A DNA stretch of 64,000 nucleotides, taken from NCBI GenBank assembly GCA_947462335.1, contig OX381716.1, forward strand, positions 2,848,438 to 2,912,437, read 5' to 3'. Below are positions 1-10,124 of the stretch, piece by piece; position 1 is the first letter of the stretch; each line of letters starts with the position of its first letter. Under the pieces are notes generated by a model. The model searched no databases. It was not told where the DNA came from and was given only the letters and a program-made list of their open reading frames with translations. The translations under genes and the position numbers were made by a program. Source of the stretch: Harmothoe impar. Its lineage: Eukaryota > Annelida > Polychaeta > Phyllodocida > Polynoidae.

Positions 1-1021
1 AGCAGAGGGAGGGGAGCAGCTGGGGAAGGCATGACAAATACCCACACTCCCATATATGAGAGGTGCTGGCTGATATTAGCAACCAGAGACTAATAAGGTG
101 CACCCCTCATGACCTGGCAGGTTGCCATAACAACCACCTGAACGACCACCCACCATGTTGGGAATGGCCAGAAACAGGCATCTAGAATTCTGCACAGCAC
201 AATATCTGTTAATGTCCTCTCGTTTGGATGCTCTGCAAGCATGGCCTCTCGATATGGTGCTCGTTCTGGAGTGATGAGAAGGGTTCTCTGTGGGCTTCAA
301 ATCTCTAGCAGAGGCATCTGGCTGCTAGTAGATTCTTGGTCCTGTACTAAATCCAGGGCTAAGGCCTCACAACCATATCTAACCTGTGACTCAACATCTA
401 GGATTGGTACCGTTAGTAGAGGCAGTGAAGCTACCTTCAGGACCATACTTGTCTCACGCGCCATGCTGGTACTTAGGAACACCACTATGACCTGGCACTT
501 GAGGTTTTGCTGTGTTTAGGCCGTCCCTGCAGTTAGCTTTGAACCGGTAAATATATGAACCAGAACTGGAAACAAGGTATGCAAGATGGAGCTACTACCA
601 TTATACATTCTTGTTTCTGTTAACTGGTTCCAACCCATACCAGCAGGGATTGCCCAAGCCAAGCAAAATCCTAGTTCAAGGTCATAGTGATATTTACTAA
701 AGCCCTGATTCCTAAGGGCCTACATGAACAGTTAGGGTAGGGCTGACAATAATGGACGTCAGCTCTTGTATAACAGGTAGTTGCCTTTATCCCAGAAGAG
801 GGCAGCACTGAATGACAAAACAAAGATCACATAATCTGTCATGGATAAGGCATAGAACTAGATCTTTAAGGATCATGACCGCTGAATGGATACCATGCTC
901 TGTCCTGTCTTTGGAAATGATTCTATGGAAAGTGCTTTTTAATTAATCATGGTCTCTTGCAGTGTTGTCCTTGATTCTTATTTATAAGCATTGTTTATCC
1001 TAAAAGTTGTTCATTTATTGT
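1..1021. other. Anonymous DNA, no feature recognised
   Basis: Only short overlapping ORFs occur on both strands (for example 241-519 plus and 297-485 minus), with no recognisable protein motif. No TIR, tandem repeat or RNA gene was seen. Confidence 0.5.
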
Positions 1022-1177
1022 AACCCCCTAGTGCATCATGGCAACCCTACGAGGTTGAAGCACTCCTGAAGTGCCAGGACGATGCGCCAATGCAGCACTA
1101 GTGAGTTACTTACTGGGGCTGCATTGGTGCATCATGAGAAATAATGTCATCTTTAGTGACATGCCATCCTTATAGGG
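1022..1177 (+). mobile_element. piggyBac-like MITE, 5'-truncated copy
   Basis: The right half of a family found about 20 times in the window. It carries the family phrases GAGTTACTTACTGGGGCTGC and TGGTGCATCATGA and ends in GACATGCCATCCTTATAGGG followed by TTAA (1178-1181). The left terminal repeat is missing. Assignment to piggyBac-like elements rests on the TTAA flank and the CCC-starting terminal repeat of the family; no transposase is present. Confidence 0.65.
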
Positions 1178-1424
1178 TTAAAGTAGTTCCTAGACCTGAT
1201 TTTAACATAGAGGTGGATGTGTCTAATCCACATCATGGCTGCAGAAGCTGTAGGCAACTCACTCCTACAAAACACAGCCGCTGTGCCTACAAGCCATGCA
1301 GGAGCTGAAATATGATTTTAACTTCTCAGCAGAGAGGCATTAATTTTGTGTGCAGGTAGCTTGTCCGAGACAGTGACAGTAGTTTTTGTTATATCAGCTA
1401 CATCTGCCTCAATCACTCCATTAG

Positions 1425-1565
1425 CCTTTAAGGACGGCATGTCGCTAAAAGGCAACTTAGCCTCTCAAATAACTCCCGGGTGCTGCATTGGTGCATCGTG
1501 TCAACCCTTCTGGATCCTGAAAGCTCTGTAAGTCCGCAGCGTTGGGGAGTTACTCATCAGAGCAC
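1425..1565 (-). mobile_element. piggyBac-like MITE, partial, reversed
   Basis: Begins CCTTTAAGGACGGCATGTCG after TTAG, which is the reverse complement of the family's right end. It continues with the reversed internal phrases TGCTGCATTGGTGCATCGTG and GGGGAGTTACTCATCAG. The distal end is not clear. Confidence 0.55.
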
Positions 1566-1879
1566 ATTTGGTTTGAAAAAAGGACTCGACACATTTACAC
1601 ACTCACTGGTATTTAGAGGATTAACTACATAGTCGGTGACACAAATTAAATCTAACAATAAGAATGCATTAGCCTAGAAAGAAATACATGTACATACATT
1701 TAATAATCAATTTTGTTCTTTCATGTTAAGAGCTATGTGCTATAATTTTTTGGCTTTCTGTTATTCAATACACTACTGGTTGATGGTCCAATAGACAATT
1801 TCAGTAGAGCCAAAGATAGAAAAGTCACATACCCAACCGCTGCCGAGTACAATTACTGTGTCTTAAATTGTCCTTCACC

Positions 1880-2060
1880 CTAAAATGTGCATTAGCACAT
1901 CATGCCCTTTATCATTATGAAGCATGGATGCAGCCTTGGCGACTTACTCACCAGTGCTGCATACAACTATGATGTTGACCAAGTGATGCACTCCCAACGA
2001 AATCAAAATGATGCATGAATGCAGTCCTTCCAAGTTACTTACCAGGTCCGGATGCAAGCT
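1880..2060. mobile_element. piggyBac-like MITE fragment
   Basis: Carries internal family phrases (ACTTACTCACCAGTGCTGCA, ATGATGCATGAATGCAG) but lacks both termini. It is an internal, diverged piece. The stretch 1566-1879 before it holds nothing recognisable. Confidence 0.45.
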
Positions 2061-2339
2061 TCATAACAAATTAAACACTACACAGATAATCTTTAGACTC
2101 CAGAACTTAGTCAAAAGCAACAAATCTGGTTAATCATTTATTAAGACCAACCATGGTTATAGTTATTACTATTAGGTAAGGTCATTCCATCCCCACTTCT
2201 TGTAGGGTAAGTCTTTGAATATCAGTTTGGCATTCAAACCAATATCCCAGACTTGTTGGATAGCCACTAAAGACTCTGAGTATTTAGACTATCAGTGTCT
2301 GGGGCCCATGTAGGGTGAAAGCCCAAGGTCAGGCATTTC

Positions 2340-2634
2340 AATGACCTTGTAGCTGCATTGGTGCATCATCACCACAAATGTTGGCTTTTAGCAACATACT
2401 GCCTTAAGGATGGCATAATACATTACTACATCATGCCCTTGGTTGTCATGATGCATGAAAGCAGCCCTGGCGAGTAACTTTCCAGTGCTGCATTAAAGCA
2501 TCATGCTGACCCTACGGGGTTAAGACACTCCTATAGGGTCAGCATGATGCAGCATCGGCTAGTTACATGCTGGGGCTGCATTGGGGCATCATGACAACAA
2601 TTGTGATGTTTCAGCGACATCTGTCCTTAAAGGG
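2340..2634 (+). mobile_element. Two abutting piggyBac-like MITE copies
   Basis: 2340-2400 is the right-hand part of one copy (TGCATTGGTGCATCATCACC, then TTTTAGCAACATACTGCC). 2400-2634 is a near-complete second copy starting CCTTAAGGATGGCATAATAC and ending ATCTGTCCTTAAAGGG. The internal pair CCCTACGGGG and CCTATAGGGTCAGC gives a second inverted repeat inside the element, typical for this family. Flanking TTAA is degraded here. Confidence 0.6.
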
Positions 2635-2644
2635 TAAAAGGGTT

Positions 2645-3545
2645 GTATTATCATTAATCTAAACCAGCTCTTATTCAAAATGGCTCTCACAATATAATCA
2701 AGCTGTTCTGAACTTGTTCCCAATCAGCCCAGCATGTTGACGTTTATTGAAGCCCATGGAGTCATGATAACAAATGAATAACTACAAATCAGCACTGCTG
2801 CAACAATCCATCACCAGCCTAATCAAGCTTTATCTGATTTCTCTAACTGCCTTCACAATGTCTCAGTGCATTAACTTCTATACAGAGACTAGACTAGATG
2901 TCTCCGCTTTTGGCAAAGTCAGGATATTGCTATCTTGATATAGGAAAGAAACAGTGTCAAAAGGGAGTCCAGGTTGCCTCCAGAATGACTCCCCTCTTTA
3001 AATGAGCCCATGTCACTTAAGGGAGCCTAGGTGACTCTCTGGCTGAGGGAGTGACCTAGGGGAGTCATATGACTGTACCACCGCCAATAAAAGGATGAAC
3101 TTGTTTGCTTTCAAGGGCTGCCAAATCATGATAAATGTACTTTAGTCCTTCCTCATACCGCCACTCCTAGTCTCTTTTCTCAGCCTTTATATCTCAGCTA
3201 TGAAAGGTACCATATATTAACCTAAAAATGTCACATTTCATATCCCTACTATGTACCCCAAAAACTCATGAAATCACCCTCGCAGTTGTGAACAATTCTC
3301 ATTTTGTGTGTTCAATAAAATAAGATTCATTACATGGCACAACAATCTTGACTGATTAATGACAACAAATAATGAGCTGGAAATGAAGACAGCCAGATTA
3401 ACTAACTCCGCTTAGTCAGACTCTATGGTTACTCTAAGTGACTTCACAAGTACCATCAACCATTCCTGAATCCACTCATCACCAGAGACCAGATAAACAC
3501 TTTTTATATTAGATAAACTGCATCTTTCAGCTATTGGTGGGGAGC
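2645..3545. other. Anonymous DNA
   Basis: AT-rich, no ORF above 60 aa and no recognisable repeat. Position 3545 borders a G-rich repeat. Confidence 0.4.
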
Positions 3546-3549
3546 TGTC

Positions 3550-3690
3550 AGTTTGAACAACATGGGTGAGGGGTTGTGGGATCTGGGGGACGGGGGGCTA
3601 AAGAATTCCACCCCTTTTTAGTGAAAAAAGGCATGTCCACTAAATGGGCCCAACCTTCAACTAGCTGGAGGGGAGGGTTGGGTGCAGGGC
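3550..3690 (+). repeat. Diverged copy of the GGGGGACCAAAAAAG-type MITE
   Basis: Shares GAACAACATGGGTGAGG, CTAAAGAATTCCACCCCTTT and TTAGTGAAAAAAGGC with the copies near 8.9 kb and 35.3 kb. Only the copy at 35278-35507 shows both terminal inverted repeats. This one is a partial relative. Confidence 0.4.
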
Positions 3691-3784
3691 ATTCATTTTG
3701 TAGACCTCTCTCACTGGTATGGGAGGGTGGAAGATTTTCATGTGCTCTACCTGAACTGTCCCTGTTGTTAAGATATGAAAACTC

Positions 3785-4112
3785 CAACACCTCCCACACC
3801 TACTCTAGTCCTGTCACACCTCCCACACCTACTCTGGTCCTGCTTACACCTCCCACACCTACTCTAGTCCTGTCACACCTCCCACACCTACTCTGGTCCT
3901 GCTCACACCTCCCACACCTACTCTAGTCCCCCTCACACCTCCCACACCTACTCTAGTCCCTTGACACCTCCCACAAATACTCTAGCCCCCCTCACACATC
4001 CCACACCTACTCTAGTCCCCCTCACACCTCCTACAATTACTCCAGTCCCCTCACATCTCCTACACCTACACTAACCCCGCTCACACCTCCCACATCTACT
4101 CTAGTCCTGCTC
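3785..4112. repeat. 29-30 bp minisatellite, about 11 copies
   Basis: The unit CACACCTCCCACACCTACTC plus TAGTCCTGT repeats with CCTCCCACA starts at about 3790, 3819, 3849, 3878, 3908, 3938, 3967, 3997, 4027, 4056 and 4087. The first copies are nearly identical and later ones decay (ACAAATAC, ACAATTAC, ACACTAACC). It is pyrimidine-rich. An open frame crosses it on the plus strand (3576-3926), but this is a by-product of the repeat. Confidence 0.9.
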
Positions 4113-4572
4113 ATACAGCGGCTCCTTGTCTCCTGTTTTTACTGTAATCCCCTTTATCTGCTGAGCTGAACACTGTTTGTCACATCTTTAGCAGAATCTA
4201 CTTAATCTCAGGGCTGCTTTCAGCGCCTTCTGGCACTAGATAAGGGTCCTGCTGCAGGGACATTCTACTGTTTGTGTAGAGGTCGCATGGAGTTGACAGA
4301 TGGTTTTCACCTCGATCTACCGAGAGTTGAACCTGTTTGCTAGCATGCTACCATTGCACCATTGATTCACTTTAATGTCCCACATTACTTTTCTGGAACA
4401 GGATGGGAGCAGTGATTACCCAAGTCAGCCACCCTTGTGGGCCTACCTCCCTGCAACGGAGAATACTGATCCCCTACAATTGTATTACTCTTCAAATGGG
4501 TGGCATAATTGGTTTCACTGAGAATAGAGAAAAGCATTTAGCCATGTCCTATATAATCATCTTGACTACTCA
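4113..4572. other. Anonymous DNA
   Basis: Nothing recognised between the minisatellite and the complete MITE. Confidence 0.4.
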
Positions 4573-4576
4573 TTAA

Positions 4577-4810
4577 CCCTTTAAGGATGGCATGACACCT
4601 TAAAACATCATGTTCTTGGTCGTCATGTTGCATATATGCAGCCCTAGTGAGTAACTCGCATGTCCTGCATTCAAGCATCATGCCGACCCTACTGGGTGGA
4701 GATACTCCTGAAGAGGCGGCTTGATGCACCAATATGAGTTACTCGCTAGTGCTGCATTGGTGCATTATGACGACAAATGTCATCTTTTAGCGATATTCGC
4801 CATTAAAGGG
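4577..4810 (+). mobile_element. Complete piggyBac-like MITE, 234 bp
   Basis: The best complete copy of the family. It starts CCCTTTAAGGATGGCATGAC directly after TTAA (4573-4576) and ends with TCGCCATTAAAGGG directly before TTAA (4811-4814). Terminal repeats are inverted and begin with CCC, and the TTAA duplication is that expected of piggyBac-superfamily transposition. Internally it has direct and inverted copies of GAGTTACTCGC and GTGCTGCATTGGTGCAT motifs. It encodes no protein, so it would have depended on a transposase elsewhere. Confidence 0.8.
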
Positions 4811-4814
4811 TTAA

Positions 4815-6764
4815 AGAATCTCCAAAGGAATCGCTAGTCTACAGTCAAGACCTAAGTAGCAGCAGCAGATCTACCAGCAGAAAGTTGACTTACCCAAGGT
4901 GTTTGCTCCCTGGGTCCCCGGCTGATTAAGTGACTAAGGCCGCAGACTGGGGGTTGATGGGAGTTAATGCATCTGCCTAATTAAAGCTGCAGTACAGGAA
5001 TCTATTAGTGTGCTGATCTGCCTCAAGATGGTGCTGATAGAGTCAGTGGGGAATACTCCTTGAAGGATTACTTCACAGAGAGTACTGTCTGAGAGGTTCA
5101 AATATTCAGTGGTTATAAGTTTAAAGATAAATGTGAAGTTGATGCTTATCATTCCTTCAATCGATATTATTCAATTAGTTTATCAAATAATCTTCACAAT
5201 AATAGGCCTGATTTTAGTTGCAAGGATACATTATCCATAGATATACAAATTGTAGGATTTTATAGGATAATAGTTGGTAATGTGTAAAATCAGGAAAGAT
5301 GCAACCTTTTTCTGGATGGACCCCTGACATGGAAGGGAGAAATAGTTTTTTTTTACTGCATCTAACCCTCTGAGAAATCACACAACATCATACATATCCT
5401 GACTGTCTGATGATAAAGTTTATAATGTACTGGCCTGACATAGAGAGGACAATACTAAAACGTTCATGGAGTAGTAATACACTTAACTTATTACATTAAG
5501 TGCAGAGGTTGATAATGCTGCTCCCTTTGTGGCTGCAGGCATGACTGAAGGATGTCATTTACTGAACCGGTGGAATTGGGGGCAGTAATTGTCCTGTGAG
5601 TGATCACAGGCCAAGGCCTGAGCCCTGGAGGCAGGAGGGGGAGAAACAATTTCACACAGTTTCACACAGCCGGTAGATGTAGATTTTTAGGTGCTGGAAA
5701 GGCAGGGGGAAAAAGGATGTGTCATGGGAACAGTAAGGGAAATCCAATTAGTGAAATATGTGAGCTGCCCTGGGACTCATACTGGAATAAGAACAGTAAA
5801 ATTGTAAACATTGGTACCTGGTCTTGTTCTGAAATATTTAGTAGACATCATCAGGGTAAATCTACCCTTGTTCAGCATTCTTATTAAGATTTCACCTGAC
5901 ATGAATCAGTGTCAAATCTATGGAACCCGTATTGTGTCCCAGTGATGTTGCATGTGGAGGTGGTTGTGATAACAAAAGAATTACATTTAATAATTCCTTT
6001 AAGATGCTTTTCAATTTGATTATGATGTATGGCTGTAGTATGAAGTCAACGGTCCAAAGAGCAACTCATTCTGAGCATGGTTCACTCTATCTGAATTTAA
6101 TCCGGTAACAGACTATCATAAGATATGCATCATCAGGTGTACAAACTGCCCTGTCCTTGTCTCTCTCTCTCCTCCAATCCCCATTTAAGGACGGAAGGCC
6201 TCGGAAACTTCCCTATGGTACGCTGATCGAGAAAAGCTGATCGAGAAACCTGAATGTAATAATTTCTTCGACTTTCAAGTGTGTGATCACTACCAGAAAT
6301 TCCTGGTATTCTAATAAAACTGCCAATCACAGACCCAAGTAGCATGATCCAGAATCCTCCTCTACACCTACTCTTCCCTATACCTGTCTGTCTGTCTGTC
6401 CTGTTCTGTCTATTCCATCATGTGTTGTTATTGTCGCTTTGTTGCCTCTTACCAAAGCAGGTTGGAGCAATCTTCAGATCCATTGAGACACATGCTTTAA
6501 GGGACAAACAGTTACACCATCCTCATCAAACTCTGAGGGTGTTTGAGAGCTAATAGCTTTAATTGAACAGAGAACCTCCGGTAATAGAACAGTAAACCTT
6601 TGTCTTTGCTTAAGGATTTAAATTGAAAATTACATTTGTAGTCTTGTTTTCTAAAATCAAAGGATTTCTGAGGACATTAACACATTTTAATTGTCTTCAT
6701 ATTTGGTTATCCATTTAAGGGGAGCTTGGTGCTTTAATATTCTATTCCTTTTTTTGGCATGATA
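4815..6764. other. Anonymous DNA
   Basis: About 1.95 kb with no supported gene. A phrase at 5749-5780 (AATTAGTGAAATATGTGAGC) recurs at 7486-7515, indicating an unclassified dispersed repeat. Short ORFs here (such as 5600-5887) have no recognisable motif. Confidence 0.4.
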
Positions 6765-6885
6765 CACGAATGCAGCCTAGGTCACTTAACAGTGCTGTAC
6801 GCATGCTGCAGGGTACATTGCACCAATGCAGCGCTAGTGAGTTGCACACCTTAAAACATCATGATGACAGATGTTGAAATAGAAT
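6765..6885. mobile_element. piggyBac-like MITE, rearranged fragment
   Basis: Contains GATACACGAATGCAGCC, GCACCAATGCAGCGCTAGTG and ACACCTTAAAACATCATGAT in an order different from the complete copy, which suggests internal deletion or a nested insertion. Confidence 0.45.
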
Positions 6886-7047
6886 TCCCTAAAGGACTAA
6901 GAAGACTAAAGCATGCAACCTCACACCAGACAGTGCCTATTGTCAAATGTGAAGACAATTTAAATGTGTTAATGTCCTCAGAAATCCCTTGGCCATTGTA
7001 CAGACATCCCGATAAACTGCTGCATTTGGCATCATATCCTCTTCCTT

Positions 7048-7260
7048 AATCCTTCAAGTACGTATGTCTCTAAAAGATGACATTTGTCGTTATGAGGCAC
7101 CAACGCAGCGCCGGCTAGTTATTCGCCGGTGAAACATTGGTGCACCATGCCGACCCTTTGGGAGTGTCTCCATCCCATAGGGTCGGTATCATGCTTGAAT
7201 GCAGCACTGGCGAGTTATTTGCCAGTGCTGCATTCATGCAGCTTGATGACCGAGGGCACT
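7048..7260 (-). mobile_element. piggyBac-like MITE, reversed, nearly complete
   Basis: Begins near TAATCCTTCAAGTACG and continues GTCTCTAAAAGATGACATTT, the reverse complement of the right end. The internal inverted pair CCGACCCTTTGGG / CCCATAGGGTCGG is well preserved. The distal terminus is eroded. A 42-bp duplication (GACATATTCTTGC ... AGTGTTTCCCATA, twice) follows at 7267-7345. Confidence 0.6.
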
Positions 7261-7345
7261 TTCTCACTGACATATTCTTGCCGAGAGTGTTTCCCATACC
7301 CGACATATTCTTGCGTTATAGTGTTTCCCATATCTCATTCATACA

Positions 7346-8650
7346 CAGCCGTATCAGGTCCCTAGAGACCACAGACAGCACCACTAAACTATAGCACTGA
7401 AACACACATCATAACTGCTCTACTAATGGCATCCAGACCATGGGGACAATTCAGTTCATGTTCTGTGTCACGGGACCAATTAGTGAAACCAATTAGTGAA
7501 ATATGTGAGCTGCCACTGGGACTGGGCCTGGTATTAAAGGCAGTGAATTGGTTTTGTTGTGTTTTGTAATCAATCATAGAATAGTGTATTTTTGGTCACC
7601 CCCCATAGACAGTCCAATGTCCATAGCCATCCTACTATCAGAGTAGATTCTATGGCATCTTCACACTAGTGTCCCCACACACTCAGTGCAACAAGGTGAC
7701 ATTGTTACTGATGTTGCAAAGGCCTTTGTCTGACTTTCAGACTGTAAGGCCACAACACCACAAACCCTGGGCCAAAATAGAATACTAACCCCCCACCCAT
7801 TTGTTTATTGTGTCTCCTCTCCATGCCTGTCTGGCTGTCTTGCTAGTTCCCTCTCTAAGTCTCAACTTTACCCACAAGGTAACATGACAGAAAGTGCCTC
7901 AGATGTGTTCATTTACAATTATCTCAGGCACACAGCACCTATGGACCAACAGTTACATTGTCAGACTCCAGCCTCACAGAGCGCATTTCAAACAGTAAAT
8001 GGCTTTAATTGGACACATTACCTCATTTTGCTAATCAAGTGGCTGCGAGAGAAGGATGGAGCTTCTTCTGTCACTGTGTATGGGATATTCAATGGAAGAC
8101 TCAATGTGTTTATCTCAGAGACTGTTAAACCATTCTGATACTCTGTGGTTGCCTAGTGTACTGCTTTGATACGCTGTGTCCAAACCAATAATTGCAGCCC
8201 CAGAAGAACGTGCCCCAGTGCTACTTAGAGGCATCATGTCATGAACCAATCTCCCTCATAATCAGCAAGGGGCAGAAGTGGTCTCGGTAGTGAGTGATAA
8301 TTTGTGCCGTCATGTCCAGAGCTGTATGTCGGGCCTGTACATTGACATGTGTGAGTCTTAATGAGGCATAATGGAATTATTTACCACCTTCAGGCTGTAA
8401 CCAGGGCGTGTTGGGCGGGACCACTTTGGTAGCAGGGCTTGTCAGTTGAGGTATGAGTAGCCCCTGCCTGAATGCCTGTAGCTGGTTATACTCCCTTCTA
8501 TTTACACAGCCCCACACAAACTGACCTGACATGACACACTGATGTATGCGATGAACAGGTGTGAGTAGTCATAATTAGGGATTTGAAGTATTGGGAAGAA
8601 CCGGGAGAAACATGGATAGGTGTGGTTAGCACAGTTGGTCTGCAGATTTA
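7346..8650. other. Anonymous DNA
   Basis: No supported gene. An 84-codon frame at 7884-8138 lacks recognisable motifs and repeat support, so it is treated as chance. Confidence 0.4.
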
Positions 8651-8654
8651 CATG

Positions 8655-8770
8655 ACGGTCATGTTTAAATGCATCATGCTGTTGCTACACTCTTAGATAT
8701 GTTCCTTAAAGTCCAGCATGATTCACCATGCTTCACTTACTAGTGCTGCATTGGTGCATCATGAAAACTG
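8655..8770 (+). mobile_element. piggyBac-like MITE fragment
   Basis: Carries AAATGCATCATGCTG, CACTTACTAGTGCTGCAT and TGGTGCATCATGAAAAC. Termini are not preserved. Confidence 0.4.
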
Positions 8771-8912
8771 ATTATGAAGCCTGAGACCTAAGTCTGCTAA
8801 CTGACTTTCAGATGTATTTGAGAAGTCTTTTTCTACATGAGGTATTAGTAACATGGTGCTATCTTGATTTCAGGATACACTATGCCAACAGCGTTAGGGA
8901 GCGGTAATATTT

Positions 8913-9090
8913 TTGTTGACAGGGGGGGGGGGGGGCCGTGCTGTTGGTGGATTGGGGGGACCAAAAAAGTTAGACTCCTTCTTAGTGAAAAAGCCTTCAC
9001 GTTACTATAGCTTAATTTCAACCTGCTTAGTGAGGACCAAAAAGATTTTCGACCCCTCCCATGGGGGGGGGTCGGACAAAAACAGATTCA
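8913..9090 (+). repeat. Partial copy of GGGGGACCAAAAAAG-type MITE
   Basis: After a run of 14 Gs (8922-8935) the sequence GGTGGATTGGGGGGACCAAA, TTAGTGAAAAAGCC, GTTACTATAGCT and TTCGACCCCTCCCATGG matches the copy at 35278-35507. The right terminal repeat is not visible. Confidence 0.6.
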
Positions 9091-9339
9091 ACCAAGAATC
9101 CACTGACCGCCTTTAGTGTGGTTACTATCCTTCCACGTGTTGTCACTGCCTCCTCTTAGCTGCAAGTTTATCATTACAAGAAATCAAGGTAGCAGCTATA
9201 GTCAGCACTTTAAGGGCCACTCATTGTTTTTTTGCATTATTTTCTTCTGCTGCTATAATGTGTGAATGGTGAGTAACTCGCTGTTGCTGCATTCAAGCTT
9301 CATGCCAAGCACATTGGATTGATACAGCTAGCCCCAAAA

Positions 9340-9447
9340 CCAGTGGGCACAGTATATTGAATCAATATTGATTTATGGTTCGTTATGTTGATTAAACATT
9401 GATTAAACATTGATTCAACATTGACATTGACCTTTTGTGCCAACTGG
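9340..9447 (+). mobile_element. Short MITE with CCAGTGGGCACA terminal repeats
   Basis: The ends are CCAGTGGGCACA (9340-9351) and TGTGCCAACTGG (9436-9447), inverted to each other with one mismatch. The interior is built from ATTGATTCAACATTGA and ATTGATTAAACATTGA phrases. A 62-bp deletion derivative lies at 40205-40266. A half copy is at 53380-53410. No coding capacity. Confidence 0.7.
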
Positions 9448-10124
9448 GAAGTGTGTCAGCTTGATGCATGAGTACCGCCTTGGTGCCACATTTAAACATG
9501 AAAATACCATGTGGTCCTTAAAGTGTAACACTATACCCAATTTACTTATATTCTAGTCTTAGGTTTTATAGAATATCTGTTCAATGTTATTGGATGAGAT
9601 AAATCGTACATTTTAATTATACATAAAAACACAGAAGAGCTCCTGATAACTCTGTTCTGGCAGAAATGGAGGTAGCAGTGTGTAAAAGGCTGCTAGTTAG
9701 AATCAAGAATGAAGCACCCTAAAACTATTCACACAACAGATTGAACACTGCGTCCCTCTCCTGCTGAGACTCATCCAGAATTCATCCCTTCTACTCACAT
9801 CAATTTGATTTACTTTCACATTTTTCACCAGAGTCCCCGAGCATAGAAGAATGATGGCTCCCTCAGCTTTTCTCCCCTCTCCCGCTACAATAACATGTGT
9901 TTTTGATAGCCACTAATGATTTCTGTTCTCCCCGTCTCCAGGACAAATACATCAAAACTCCATAGCAACATAAATGTTTCCATAGCAACCAGGAAGTGCA
10001 GCCCTTCATCACAGATCAAAGGAAGCACGACTTCCAGTTTTGATTTAGGGCTGGGCCTGCCCCCTGGTGTGACTAATTTACATTACAGAAGTATGTTAGT
10101 GATGCATGGGGTAGGAGGTGGGAG
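9441..10124 (+). repeat. Left arm of a ~690 bp inverted dispersed repeat
   Basis: This arm matches the reverse complement of 52698-53391 almost end to end by eye, with scattered substitutions and small indels. It contains a 'GTTTCCATAGCAACC' phrase (9976-9990) and an 'ACTCCATAGCAAC' phrase (about 9957-9969), both resembling RFX X-box half sites, next to an ETS-like AGGAAGTG. A frame starting at 9916 (M-I-S-V-L-P-V-S) is retained in both arms, but the two copies are recent enough that this is weak evidence for coding. Confidence 0.75.

Noticed and set aside
3576..3926. 116-codon ORF with proline/leucine repeats
   Set aside because: It is produced by the 29-30 bp minisatellite and a MITE relative, not by a gene.
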